From: Benincasa hispida
Lineage: Eukaryota; Streptophyta; Magnoliopsida; Cucurbitales; Cucurbitaceae
Length of the DNA stretch: 64,000 nt
Assembly: GCF_009727055.1 (NCBI RefSeq)
Contig: NC_052358.1
Location: forward strand, 43,217,243-43,281,242
Direction of reading: 5' to 3'
The position numbers were made by a program, and so were the translations under genes. The stretch's first letter is position 1. Each line of letters starts with the position of its first letter. The notes beneath the pieces are model-generated. The model was not told the origin of the DNA and did not search any database. It was given only the letters and a program-made list of their open reading frames with translations. Positions 24,226 to 36,369 of the stretch are shown one piece after another.

Positions 24226-25010
24226 GATGTCTGGCATGAACCTAAAAATCGACAAATTTATGGGGAGGAATAGTTTCGGTTTATGAAAGATCAAGATGTG
24301 ATCCCTGCTAAAGCATCAAGGATTGTGGGCACTACTGATTGATAAGTCAAAGAAGGCTGTCATGGATGACGAAGAATGGCACTCTTGAGGAGAAGGATTT
24401 GACGATCATGCTATATTTGGTTGATGATGTCATCATTGAGATCACTGATGAAGAAACTGTCGCTGGTATTTGACTAAAGTTAGAAAGTATTTACATGACG
24501 AAATCTTTAACCAAGAAGTTGTTTATGAAGAAACGTCTATATAATCTACATATGCAGGAAATTACTTCTCTGCGAGACCATCTTGATCAATTAAATAAAA
24601 TCTTATTAGATTTGCTTAACATAGAGGTTAAGGTTGATGATAAGGATACTACCCTAATATTGTTGACGTCTTTGCCCCGTCTCGTATGAGACTTTTGTTG
24701 ACTCATATATTGGTGGGAAAGAAACTTTAACCTTAGAAAATACAAAGTTCACGTTGCTTATGAGAGAGGACCGTCAAAATACAGGAAGTTCAGGTACAGA
24801 AAGTCGAGCATTTGGGTTAATTGGTATAAGAAGTAAGGGACATAAGAATTTTGGTAAGCAGAAGTTGAACTAGAATAATAAGTCTTTGAAGTCAAAGGAT
24901 GCTAGGTCAGATGATATTTGTCACTATTGTAGAGAAAGGGGGCATTGGAAAATCGAATGTCCCAAGATAAAAAGGTATCAGAAAAATAAGGAAAAAATGA
25001 CAAAAAGAAA
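24226..25010 (+). pseudogene. copia gag remnant with zinc knuckle (element 2)
   Basis: ATG at 24226 opens MSGMNLKIDKFMGRNSFG and is stopped almost at once. The middle helical region (LHMQEITSLRDHLDQLN, 24540-24600) and the CCHC knuckle CHYCRERGHWKIEC (about 24920-24960) are in other frames. In-frame stops such as the TGA after GRNSFGL and one near 24472 are also present at the matching places in element 1. Confidence 0.75.
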
Positions 25011-25029
25011 GCATCTACCTCTCTTGTAC

Positions 25030-26672
25030 AAGTTGAGATTGATCCTGAAGAAGTCGAGATTGATTATGAAGGAGATATGGCTTTAGTTGTGAATGAACAT
25101 TCACATTCTGATGATGTGTGGGTTCTTGATTCTGGGACATCTTATCATATGTGCCCAAATAGAGAATGGTTCTCAACGTATCAAGAAATAGATGGAGGGA
25201 ATATTAGCATGGCTAATGGTATTGTGTGCAAAATAGTTGGAATCGACTTAGTCAAGATACGAACACATAATGGTGTCTTCTACACTTTGAACGATGTTAG
25301 GCATGTTTCATTAATGATGAAGAGTTTGATATCCTTTAGTGTACTCGATAGCAAGGGTTACAGTTTTAATGGTAAATGTGGAGCAATGTATGTCTACAAG
25401 GGTACTAAGGTAGTTCTGAAAGGCATAAAACGTGGAACACTGTATTTCCTATCATGTTCCACAACAATGGGTTATGTTGTTGTTGCATCGTCTGTTGTTC
25501 ACAAGAATGATATGACTAAGTAATGACATATGAGACTTGTTCATATGAGTGAAAAAAGGGATGCAAATTCTGTCAAAAAGGGATCTTCTATGTGGGCACA
25601 AAGTGTAAGATTTTGAATTATGTGAACATTGTGTATTTGGGAAGCTTCATCGCAGCAAGTTTTCAAGAGGTGCTCATTGTACAAAAGGGACACTAGATTA
25701 TATTCATTCAAACTGTTGGAGACCTTCAAGAGTTGAATCTATTGGAGGCAGCAAGTATTTTATGTCTATAATTGATGATTACTCAAGAATGACTTGGGTT
25801 TTTATGATAAAACATAAAAATGAAGCCTTCAAGAATTTCAAGAAGTGGAAGATGTTGATTGAAAATTAAACTGGGAAGAATATCAAAAGGATGTGAACTG
25901 ATAATGGTTTGGAATTCTGTGGATTTGAATTTAATTAGTTCTATGAAGCTGAGGGGGTTGTTTGTCATCACACGGTCAGGGATACTCCACAATAAAATGG
26001 GGTTACAGAACATATGAATCAGACGTTGTTGGAAAGAGCAAGATGCATGCTCTCTAATGCAAGGTTGGCTAAAAGGTTTTGGGCAGAAGCAGTAAATACA
26101 ACATGTTATCTGATCAATTGTGAACCTCACACAGCTATTGGTTGTAAAAAACCTTATGAGGTATGGTCTGGTAAGTCTGCAGATCATTTTTCATTAAGAG
26201 TTTTTGGTTGTACTGTCTACTATCATGTTAATGAGGGTAAATTAGAATCGGGATCTAAAAAGGGTATATTTGTGGGTTTTGGGGATGGAGTTAAGGGATA
26301 TAAGTCTGGTCACCTTCTGAGAATAAAGTTATACTTAGTATGAATGTGATATTTGATGAAAATTCCATGCTTAACTCAACTGTGAAGCCTTTTGTGACGT
26401 CTACTAATGTGGGAAAAAGTAGTGGTGTTGATAAATAGATGGTGATGCAATTCACTCCAACTATGAATGCATTACAACATCAAGGTGGAGAAAATCAACA
26501 TGTTACTACAGAAACTAATGTGTAACCAGAAACTAACATGCCTGAAACATCAGAAGTTGTTTTACCTGAGAATTCTAGTTCACAAGTAGATCAACTGAGT
26601 ATAACTCGTGACAAAGCTAGAAGAGTTGGTGTTGGACCTCCTGTGAGGTATGGTTTTGAAGGTATGGTTATT
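25030..26672 (+). pseudogene. copia protease-integrase region (element 2)
   Basis: 25077-25523 is an open stretch of 148 codons carrying the aspartic protease motif VLDSGTSYHM (usually DSGAS or DSGAT) and the GAG-pre-integrase start. The integrase core follows in broken frames from about 25540, with SNCWRPSRVES replacing the usual HSDxWGP (the first catalytic Asp is changed to Asn), a damaged second motif (about 25890) and NQTLLERARCML from 26014. The linker before reverse transcriptase is readable to 26672. Confidence 0.75.
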
Positions 26673-26689
26673 TTTTAAGGAACTCTAAA

Positions 26690-28694
26690 TGTAGAGAACC
26701 AATGAGCGGAAGCAGATCATTCCAAATTCCATTGTGAAAGAACATATACATTTATAATCAAACAAAACAGTTATGTATCAAGTCTAAATTACAGCGTGCT
26801 TCAAAAGTTTAAAAACAAAGGATCAAGTAAACATACCTTTGAAGAACCTTTTCTTCTAGTATTTATGCGATCGAACTTAGCAACGCGTCCAATAACACGG
26901 ACGCAACATGCCTTTGGAATATCCTCGATCAGCAACAAGTGAAACTCAATCCTCGACCCTCGAATAGAAACTTGACACTACCACGAGGCTACCTTGGTAT
27001 TCTCGGTGTGAGAATCCAGGAGGTGTGGGCTCTGTTTGGATTTGAAAAAAGAATGGAGGAACTAGAAGATCGAGTAAACGATCGAGTAGGTGGCAGAAGG
27101 AATAAGTCTATCATATAGACTTGGGTACTCGATCGTTTAGTTGCAAGTAACTATCGTATAGAAAATACTCGATCGATCATTTACTCTCTCAACAAGTTAT
27201 CGTACAACTTTTACTTTTTGCGCGTGGTTTTTCAAAATGAAAACAATTTTCATATTTATTCAACAGTTGCCATAAATCGTGCATAACCTCCCACCAAGGT
27301 GGTTATTGGAGAAAACCGAAATCAATTATCTTATAATTATTTATTATAAATAAATATAATAACTAATTTTCTCATATTATATTTATAACCTATGGTTTTA
27401 ATATCACATCATATGCAACATATAAACCATAGTTCTTTTTCTCCTTTATGGCATTTAATATCAATCATATTTATATTAATTCCTCCAATTAAATAATATA
27501 TATCAAATACATTAAATCAATTATATCACATATAATTGAATCAATTTAATTATATCATATATAATCAAATTCTCTCTTGTTAATTTGAACACTCCAAACT
27601 AACCCAAAAACTGATTCTCAACATGAATCCATTGAGCTGCCAAGGGGACTTTATGGACCTGTAGCTTGAAGCTCCAATGGTATGTGAATAACTGACTACT
27701 TTAATCATGATATCCACCATCTGTTAACTGTCGAACACTCCACTAAAGACCGACAGCTGCACTCTTTGCATTACAAATATATTTCTGTGTCCATCGGATA
27801 TGACCAATCAACAGTACGATGACCCTTCACAAATTGCTTGTAAGTACAACTAGACCAATTTACTATTTTGTCCTTATAGTTACATCCAACTCCTTAAGTA
27901 CCACTGATTCCTCTAATGAACAATACATCATAGTCCCACTATGAGGAAACCCTTCTTGGGCCAAGAGAAGGTGTGGTGCCACATTGTTCAAGCTCCCGAA
28001 ATCAGCCTTAAGGGAGCAATTTATCTACTTACCCCTGCTTTGGGGAAGTAGTGAATTTCTTTTTATGTAGCTGAGTACCTAGCTCCTCAATCAGACGAAT
28101 CCCCAAAGTGGTAGGTTTGAGCCGACGATCTGGCCACTCGCACCCATGCAAATCAAAGGACCACCCTCATGGGCAGGAGTTCCCAACTCATTCAGGATTA
28201 AGGTCATGTTACCTATGGTCATCCTAGTGAAATGAAAGTCTCTATCATGAACGACATTATATAATGAGACTAAACATTTAGTGGTCCGGTCTTATACAAA
28301 CTCCTTTGTATAGAGCATCCCGCTCGCGTGTCTAATACATGAATGGTTAGAATCAAATCATTTGTAGCACTTTATAAAAATTGTAACATCTACAAAGCGT
28401 GCCACACTCGTAGTGTCACCAGGATAAGGTTCCCCTCCTTTATCCATATACTACAGAGCATTTAGGTTATCACTTAAAGCACGATCCACTTGTATGTCTC
28501 CACATACATGCTTAAGTTACAACGACAACCAGGGATCTTAGTTTATTGGTTTGTGGTTAATGCAACTAAAATATCTCATATTTCATAGATTGTAGTGCAT
28601 AAAATATCTCATATTATTACATCACAAATAGTTTGTTCATACCAGTATTTACAAACTACAGGACCCTACGAGATTTAGGGCATCAACCCCAACA
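26690..28694 (-). mobile_element. Two-kilobase LTR, TGTTGGGG...TCTCTACA type
   Basis: Begins (plus strand) TGTAGAGAACC and ends CCCCAACA, the inverted TG...CA format. It matches LTRs at 2283-4503 and 10638-11935 inverted (GACCGACAGCTGCACTCTT, CATGTGCAACATATAAACC-like text). Its flanks (CTAAA and CCCAG) do not form a target duplication, so one side has been deleted or recombined. A short CGATCG-rich segment lies at 27060-27200. Confidence 0.65.
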
Positions 28695-29400
28695 CCCAGA
28701 TAGTGGCAGTTGGCCATAGAAATTCCACACGATACAGTTGTTCGTTTAATGTTGTCAAAGAATCAGAGAGACGGTGGATGTTGGTTAAAGCTGCAAATGG
28801 TAGGTTTATAGGTATAGTTGAGCCAACAATAATGAGGGCCAACGTTTAAAAGTCAGATCAAGGTCTATCAGTTTAGAAGCAATTACGAAGTCTGAGAGAG
28901 AAAGTTGATGGCTATCATGAACCTCTAATTGTCAAACATTCGAATGAATTGGTAAAGTTGCAAAAGCGAATAAGGGCATCAAAGTGGAAGACCATAACAG
29001 TTGCTAAGGTCAAAGATAAAGTCTTCAGCTTAGCAACAGGCTTGAAGGAATGAGTCAAACTATTTGTAGAATGTATCTTCTTCAAGAACAAGTGTTTAGG
29101 ATTGAAGAAGATGTCAATTAATACCAATTAGTTGAAGTTGAAGTACGTAACTATTCTTTATGTCTGGGGAATAGTTCCATATAACTTGCTCATACCCTGG
29201 GGCAAATACAGATTAACTACAGTTACTTTCTGATGGTTTCCTGTTTAGTGACTGTGTTGATTTTACAGGTTTTATGTTAAGCCTTGGAGTTTGTCAAGAA
29301 GACCAGAGATAACTGTTTGAGAGTATGTCTTGGAGTTTGCTAAGATACTATGTTTTGTTACAGTGGGAGGCAAGATCGTCGCTTTTTTCTAAGTGGGAGA
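28695..29400 (+). mobile_element. 3' internal part of an LTR retrotransposon ending in a polypurine tract
   Basis: Non-coding or decayed; the closing TTCTAAGTGGGAGA (to 29400) is a polypurine tract directly before a TGTTAGG LTR. No domain could be identified in the body. Confidence 0.5.
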
Positions 29401-29401
29401 A

Positions 29402-30062
29402 TGTTAGGATCATGGAGACAAAACTTCACATTGATGGAAACACACACATACAGTATAATCTTTGACCAAAGTCAAAATAGAAGGTAAGCTAATTTTGACC
29501 AAAAGTTAAAATTGAAATAAAAATAAATTGTTGAAATGAAGATTAATTTGGGCCTGGCCCATTTGGATATTAGGTCTTTGGCTTGCATATATATACATTT
29601 AAGTGGAAAAAAAAAGGTGGCAAGCGCAGACAACAAATGGAGGTTGCGACAATTTTTTTAAGTGTTGTCTATATATCGTACGTGCAATAGTGAAGAAAAA
29701 GAAAGAATACAAAACTCTTTGGGTTTTAGGCGTTTCTCTTTTATTGTTAAGACCAAGATATCACGTTGTGGTACTGGGATCAAATAGTTCGTGTTGGATT
29801 TTTGGGAGAGATTTGTAGCATGAGTTTCGAAATCTTTTGCAATCTTCATCATAGTAGAACCTGAAGTTGTAGAAGACTAGACGTAGTTCCGAGTTTGGGG
29901 CGAACCAATATATTTCAGTGTCGATTCTCTTTTCCTTTCGCTTAATTGTTTTGGGAATTTTATGATCATTAACCCGTTTTTTTTTCTAACCTGTAGAAGT
30001 GTGAATTTAAGATATAATTTTGATATTCCATATTTTATTTATCTTAGTACAAATTTCCAACA
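29402..30062 (+). mobile_element. 3' LTR, TGTTAGGATC...TTCCAACA, 661 bp
   Basis: TG...CA termini, preceded by a polypurine tract. A TATA-like CATATATATACATTT lies near 29587. No matching 5' LTR is present in the window. Confidence 0.6.
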
Positions 30063-31182
30063 GAAAGAAGGGAATATTAAAACCCAAGGCTTTATTGGTT
30101 GACTACATTGACGTTGAACCTCCAAATGCCAAATAGGCATTAAAATATCCTTACTGGTGATAGGTGATGAATGTCGAATACTCTGCTTTATTGCAAAATA
30201 AAATATGGAAACTGGTCCCTTTACTAAAGGATCAAAAGGTTGTTGGTTACAAGTGACTTTTCAAGATTAAAAGAAACTCAGGTGGGTTTATAGCTCGATA
30301 TAAAGCTCATTTAGTCGCAAAGGGTTTTCATCAAACACTTGATATTGACTGAGACACATAGTCTTGTTGTGAAACCTATCATCATTCGCATTTTGCTTAC
30401 CATGGCTCTTGCTCGTGGTTGGAGTATTCGCCAAGTGGATGTAAATAATGCACTTTTACCATGGCTCTTACTCGTGGTTGGAGTATTCACCAAGTGGATA
30501 TAAATAATGCACTTTTACATGGGTTTCTCTCGAACAACCTATTGGTTTTAAAAGTACTAATCCATCTTTGGTATGCAGGCTTCATAAACCACTTTATGGG
30601 CTTAAGCAGGCACCTCACACTTGGTTTGAACGCCTTAGTGCTTATCTTCACTCACTTAGGTTTGTTTCATTTAAAGCTGACGATTCCATCTTATTTCGGC
30701 ATCAAAAAGGTGAATTGTGTTATGTTTTAGTGTATGTTGATGATATTATAATTACTGGGAGTTCTACGAATACTATTTCCAATACTATTTGCATTAAAAG
30801 ATTTTGGTACTTTTAGTTAATTTTTGGGTGTTGAAGTGTCCTGTCCACCTAACGGTGGCATGTTTTTATCACAATCAAAGTATACTTTTAACTTGTTGAA
30901 TAAGACTTGAATGACAGGCGTAAAGGCATTACCACTCCCATGCTTAGTGGTCCTCTATTGTCTGCTTGGAAGGGTGAATATTTCTCTGATGTGCATATGT
31001 ATCGAAGTTTGGTTGGGATCTTGCAATATGCTACACTCACATGTCCAGAGATTGCGTTCAGTGTTAATGAAGCTTGTCAGTTCATGCATTCTCCTAGGTT
31101 AGTTCAATGGCAATTAATTAAGCACATATTTAGATACTTAAAAGAGTCCATTCAGCATGGCTCATTACTTTCTGTACCTTGA
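30063..31182 (+). pseudogene. copia reverse transcriptase fragment (element 3)
   Basis: Readable pieces in order: VVGYK and ARYKAHLVAKGF (about 30240-30330), MALxRGWSIxQVDxNNALL (about 30400-30520, duplicated), RLHKPLYGLKQAPHTWFERL (30574-30630), the catalytic YVDDIIITGSS (about 30735-30765), then YRSLVGILQYATLTCPEIAFSVN (about 31000-31070), which is the start of the RNase H-side region. A 59-base tandem duplication (30399-30516) and several stops break the frame. It probably belongs to a different copia family from elements 1 and 2. Confidence 0.8.
30399..30516 (+). repeat. 59-bp tandem duplication inside the copia RT fragment
   Basis: Two copies (30399-30457, 30458-30516) starting ACCATGGCTCTT differ at three positions. 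The length shifts the frame. Confidence 0.9.
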
Positions 31183-31249
31183 GATATATGTAATCTTCTA
31201 GCTTTTTATATTTATTGTGGGTGGGTTCAGGAGTGTTTTCCCCTTCTCT

Positions 31250-31529
31250 TAGGGTTGGCAAAAATCCTCGTGGTCCCCACCTTGATTGGGGCAGGGAATC
31301 CCCAATTTGACTAAGGATGGGGTCAAACTGAGGATTCTAACCGGGTCCCCGGTCAGCGACGGGGAGGGTATCCCCACCCTGTCCCCATTCCCGTCTCGAC
31401 CCCAATAATTTTTTAATATATATATATATATATTAAAAAAAAAAAAAGAACAATGGGGATGGGGGAAATACCCTTCGTGAGGACAGTGATGGGGAATCTC
31501 CCCTCGCCCTGACCCTGTTGCCAACCCTA
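31250..31529. mobile_element. hAT-type MITE, 280 bp, GC-rich
   Basis: Exact 8-bp target duplication CCTTCTCT at 31242-31249 and 31530-31537. The 12-bp terminal inverted repeat is TAGGGTTGGCAA on the left and TTGCCAACCCTA on the right. The interior is rich in GGGGA/TCCCC words with a (TA)n-poly(A) core (31418-31447). No coding sequence. The 8-bp duplication and TAGGG terminus are typical of hAT elements. Confidence 0.9.
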
Positions 31530-31599
31530 CCTTCTCTGCTTATATATAGGGCATTTCATTGTGTATTTATTCATGAAAAAAATCAATAGAATATATAAG

Positions 31600-32024
31600 G
31601 TTTCTCTTTTTCTTAAAAAAAAAAAAAAAAAAAACTTTTCCTCTATAATTTATTTAAATAAATTTTTACGCATTAGAGAGAGTGTTTCTTTAACGCAAAT
31701 AGAGAGTGGAGAGAAATTGAAGAGAGAGTTTTCTTTCATCCACATTGATAGAGAGAGGAGGGAAAAGAGGATCTTATTGAAGCATGTGACAAATTAAGGG
31801 GTCATAGAAGCGACAAGAGGAGGGAGGATGGTTTCATCAAACAGTAAATACAAAGAACCTCTGATAGAGAAAATTTTCGTAGGCACAGAGGCGAAGAAGA
31901 TGAAAAGCAGGACATGGGTTCATAATTGGGAGACTACAACAAGTTTTAAAAAATATTGGACAAGACAAAATTGGTTTCAAGTAAATAATATATTTACTTG
32001 TATTTAGAGATAATATAAATATGA
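31600..32024. other. AT-rich spacer between hAT MITE and MULE
   Basis: Contains a poly(A) run (31615-31635) and purine-rich AGAGAG text. No gene recognised. Confidence 0.4.
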
Positions 32025-32033
32025 TAATATTAA

Positions 32034-32100
32034 GGGCGATTTTTAAATATAAAAAAATGGGCCAAAATAATTATAATTTGTAGCAAAAAAAACCTACGAA
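32034..32100 (+). repeat. Left terminal inverted repeat of the MULE
   Basis: Starts GGGCGATTTTT immediately after TAATATTAA; pairs with the right end, most clearly in (G)TTTTTGCTA and in the AAATAT/ATTTA block. Confidence 0.75.
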
Positions 32101-32569
32101 AAGTTGCAATCCAACCAAAGCCCAAAAATGGTGTGAAATACCAAAAAAGTCCCGCCTGATTTTTCCTCTTCAGCCGATTTTTTCCTCCAACATTTTATCT
32201 TCTTCTTCAGATTGACTTCGTTCACTCTTCTTCTTTTTCTTCTCCTTCTTCTTCTTCTTTCATCACGTTGCTTCACGTCGACTTGGTTATTTTCCATCAC
32301 GCTGCTTCATGACGCTTCTTTGATCGAAGTTGATTTATCTTCCCCAACATTTTTCTATTTAGGTCCATTTCATGTTACTATTATTTTAGGCTGTTGAAGC
32401 TACAGGAAAAGAAAAACGTACAAAGTTTAGACCAAATATATGTTCAATGTAATTCTATTAGGTACATCAGGAATTCTATCGTTGATAGATAATGATATAA
32501 GCCTATAAAAGTCTGTTAGTAATGGTCTATTAAAAAAGAACATGATTGTAAGCTCCATCTCACTATGAT

Positions 32570-33060
32570 CTTCACGTTCACAATCACAAAATACTTAGAT
32601 TTAATGGTCAATAACAATTCAAGAGTCAGGGGAGGTAGTATGTTGAGGCTTGAAATTCTTCGGTCGTTTACCAAATAGCAACTCGATCGTAAGCTCCAAG
32701 AATTAAACAATAGTTCACTTATGTAAACGATTGGATGAAAAGCTAGAGATCGTGTAGACGACAGTTGACTCTAGCTAGACGATCGTATAGATGACAGTTG
32801 ATGAGCTAAACGATCATATAGACGATTGGACATAGAGCTAAATGATATATCAAGCACTGTCTATCACTATCTAGCAAGCGAGCGCCTACGCGATCATGCA
32901 ACCAATGCCACATGATCATGTAAAAAACTCTACACGATCACGTAGCATTAGCTAAACGACCGTTTAGCAAATGCTATACAATCGTGTAGTAAACTCTACA
33001 TGATCGAATAACAAAAGCTATCTGATTGTTTAACTTTGTAAAATTTAAAGAAAGCCTTAA
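32570..33060. repeat. CGATCG array, left arm of the MULE
   Basis: Dozens of variants of ACGATCGTGTAG, ACGATCGTTTAG and ACGATCATGTA, followed by CTTTGTAAAATTTAAAGAAAGCC. The same right-hand sequence recurs directly at 43540-43580 and 44140-44170. Confidence 0.8.
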
Positions 33061-35459
33061 AACGAGAATTCTATCACGAAACATCCATCAACAATTCATC
33101 CACAAACATTTATCACATAAACGCAATGTAGATAAGAAAAAACCCATAGTTTACTGATAAATATATTTAAACTACTATCAGTGTCTATCAATGTTTAAAT
33201 ATATATTATATACTTTTGAAGTCTATCAATTCCATACTTTACTGTTAGACATTAATAGACTTTTATCAGCGTCTATCAACTCTCAACTCAATTACTATAG
33301 TACTATAATGCTTCTAGTTTTGATGCCAAAAAATGAATCAACCATGGATAATCCTAATATTACAACAACTTTTTATATAAAAAATGAAATCAATATATAA
33401 ATTTTAATAACCAAAACTGATATACAGTATCAGATGGTAAAAAATAAACACTGACTTTCAAATTGACCATTAGACAAGTTTAGTATCGAAGTTGATTGTT
33501 CTTCTCCAACATTTTTCTATTTAGGTCATTTTCTTCAATCGACTTCGTTCGCAACTTTTTTTATTCTTCTTCTTCCTAATCCTTCTGCTGCTTCTTCTAC
33601 CACTATATCAACAACAAAAGGTATAACTCTTTTCTTTTCGTGATTATAGTTATTAAGTCTAATTTTGTTTACTGGTAATATTTATTAACCCTAAATTTTG
33701 TGTACAGATGGTAAGCAACATCAAAAGAAAAACTGTTAAAGAAGAAGGAACATCAAATAAACAAAAGAAGGCAAAAACTCAAAAAGAAAAAAAAGGAAAA
33801 CTAAAACTAAAGGTATAAACAAACTATGATGGGCATTGATAGGGGTATATCACTGTCTATCAGTGATACGAACATTTTCTCATATATTTTATGTTATCTA
33901 TCATTCATACCATGTTTAGTTGGAGCCACTTACAGTTGGTGCTATGATATTTCTTTTATAGATAGACAATGTTTTTATCATTCATAGGCTACTTACAACT
34001 GTCATGCTGATACTTGTATGTTTAAGATAATAGTGAGTGATAGTTTATGATAGAACATAGACATATATAACTTGTTTATTGTTGATACTTGTATGTTTAA
34101 ACAGGTGGAACATGAACATGAACATCAAACAATAATGCAAGATCAGAACAAAAATTTGAAAATATCAATATGCATCTCATTAGATGTAATGCAAATTATT
34201 AAAAACCAATTAGATGATAGAAATTTAAATACTTTTAGAAATGGTCCTTTCGGACACTTTCTAGATATAAAAATTGAGAAAATGCCCACAAGATTCATAA
34301 ACTATCTTCTAAGGAGACAATGCATCACAAATAAGCCAAATGTCTTGGCTTTTAACTTTAATGGGCATATAGCAAAGTTTGGATTAAAAGAGTTTTGTTT
34401 AATCACAAGTTTAAGTGGTACTCAACTACTATCAATAGATTTAGAAGAAAAAGAGCAAATTTCTAAACTTATAAAAATAGTCTTTAAAAATGGTGATTCA
34501 ATTGATAGAAAAGACATTGAGAGAAGCTTTAAGTTCCTACATGATTTTGAAAGTGATAGTGTCAAGGTTAAGTTGGCAAACCTCCTTCTCTTAGAGTCCT
34601 TTTTAATCCCAAGGCAAGGTCACAATGTTGTTAATTGGAAATATGTTGACATGTTGGACAATGAAGAAGAAATTAAAACCTATCCTTGGGAAAGTTTGTC
34701 ATATAATTTGACATATCAATTTTTCAAAAAGGCTTCTTCTATTGAAAAGGATTCTGTATGCCTTCAAGATTTCCCTTTGGCACTAGTTTATTGGGTATTT
34801 GAAATAATACCAAAACTTTCAACAATAGATATTGGATATGGAAGAAAAATTTGCAATCAAAGTCCAAGAATAATATCATGGCAGTGCTTGCAACCTGATC
34901 ATTGGAGAAATCTTGAAGAGAATATCTTTCAAAGAAATGATGTAAGTATTTTCTATAATTTCATAACCTTATTTTTATTACTTGTAACGGTTTCAAACAA
35001 AAAATAGATAACAGTATATCACCGATAGACAGTGATAGTTCTATCACTGTCTATCAGCAAAAACAATGATAGACATATATCATAAAAAAACTTATTGGTG
35101 TTTTCCTGTTTTTGATCTAATGATTTAACATGTGTTTAAACTTGTAGTTTTATGTAATTCCACTAGTTCCAACAGAAGAAGAATCACAATCAACCACTAT
35201 CAAATATTTGATAGATTTGGAAGAAAAGGAGAAGGAAAAAATAGAAAGAGAGAAAAAAAAAGAAGAAGAAATAAACGAAGGAAGAGATTTAATTGGAGAA
35301 AAAAAAAGCATGGGAAAAAGATAATGGAAGAAATAGAAGAACTGAAAAATGGCCAACAAAGGATAGAAAAAGAGTAGAAAAGTTTGAAACAAGGCCAAGA
35401 AGAAATCATCAGAATGTTAAAAACCATCATAGAAAGACTTCCAATTGAAAAGCTTTCAC

Positions 35460-35487
<28 letters not shown>
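35460..35487 (+). repeat. Poly(A) run
   Basis: About 27 consecutive A in the DUF1985 gene region, likely expanded from an AAG-rich coding stretch. Confidence 0.9.
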
Positions 35488-35490
<3 letters not shown>

Positions 35491-36369
35491 AGGTTGAGGA
35501 GACCATAGAGAATTCTTGTAGCTTACAAATTCTTGAAAGAAATTATGAAATTGACAGACTGATGAATTAGGCTGCAAATTATGTAGCTCGGGTAAATCTT
35601 TTGCAATGTGTTATTTTATTTTTAAATGTAAACATACATTTACTGAGTAAAATAAAAAAAAAAAATCTTCTAGATTAAAATTGGGAATGAAGGAAAGGTT
35701 GGTTTGTATACAAGTTTTTGTACTGATGGTTGTAGACAGGCCAGGTCCAACCCTTTCGACGTTGTTCTCCTCATCATCTTTGTATTTGATTTATGTTTTT
35801 TGTTTTAGGAATCTTATACCCAAATACAAGAGATTCAAATACAAGATTATTTTGATGATATAGAACCTCTACCTTTGGAAACCCCAAAGACACAAGAATT
35901 AACAATACTATTCGAGGAAGAGGATGAAAAGGAAAAGGTTTGCTTCATCTCTTAAGCTATGTGTTTTCTCTGTTAAGCTACGTATTGTCTCTGTTAAGCT
36001 AGATATTGTCATGAAAGTCAATTAGATCTATCACTAAGTTTATCACTGCCCATCAGTGATAGACATTCATGATAGAAGTAAATGAGGTCAATGACTGAAC
36101 GGATTGTATTGTCTTCTTAAGTATTAGTTTTTTCCTTTATTACAGCCTGTTGATAAAGGAAAAAATGTTGTTGAACAAGAAGAGCATGTTGAAGAACAAG
36201 TTGATGAGGAAGAAAGTGAAGAAGAAAACGAGAATGAAATGGAAAAAAATACTTGAAAATAAAAGAAAAAAACCAACAAAAAAGAAGGTAACCAAGAGTT
36301 CTTGTTGTCAGTTGATGACTAAAATTTATATAATGTTCTTTAAAGCATATGGACAATGATGAATATGAA

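Larger units (their letters stand above)
23999..26676 (+). mobile_element. Truncated Ty1/copia retrotransposon, element 2
   Basis: LTR remnant (23999-24166), primer-binding site TGGTATCAGAGC (24170-24181), gag, protease, integrase, then the linker to reverse transcriptase. It ends near 26676, where similarity to element 1 stops and a different LTR follows. Same family as element 1 but opposite strand, and the two share a truncated 5' LTR boundary and several stops. Confidence 0.85.

Noticed and set aside
34072..35007. A 311-residue open frame that could be taken as a host gene
   Set aside because: It is the DUF1985 exon read through its borders; better splice sites at 34105 and 34941 and its position inside the MULE make it TE cargo.
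35132..35577. Lys/Glu-rich and Phe-rich frames near 35200-35570
   Set aside because: By-products of an AAG/GAA-rich exon and a poly(A) run; only one frame joins the DUF1985 exons.
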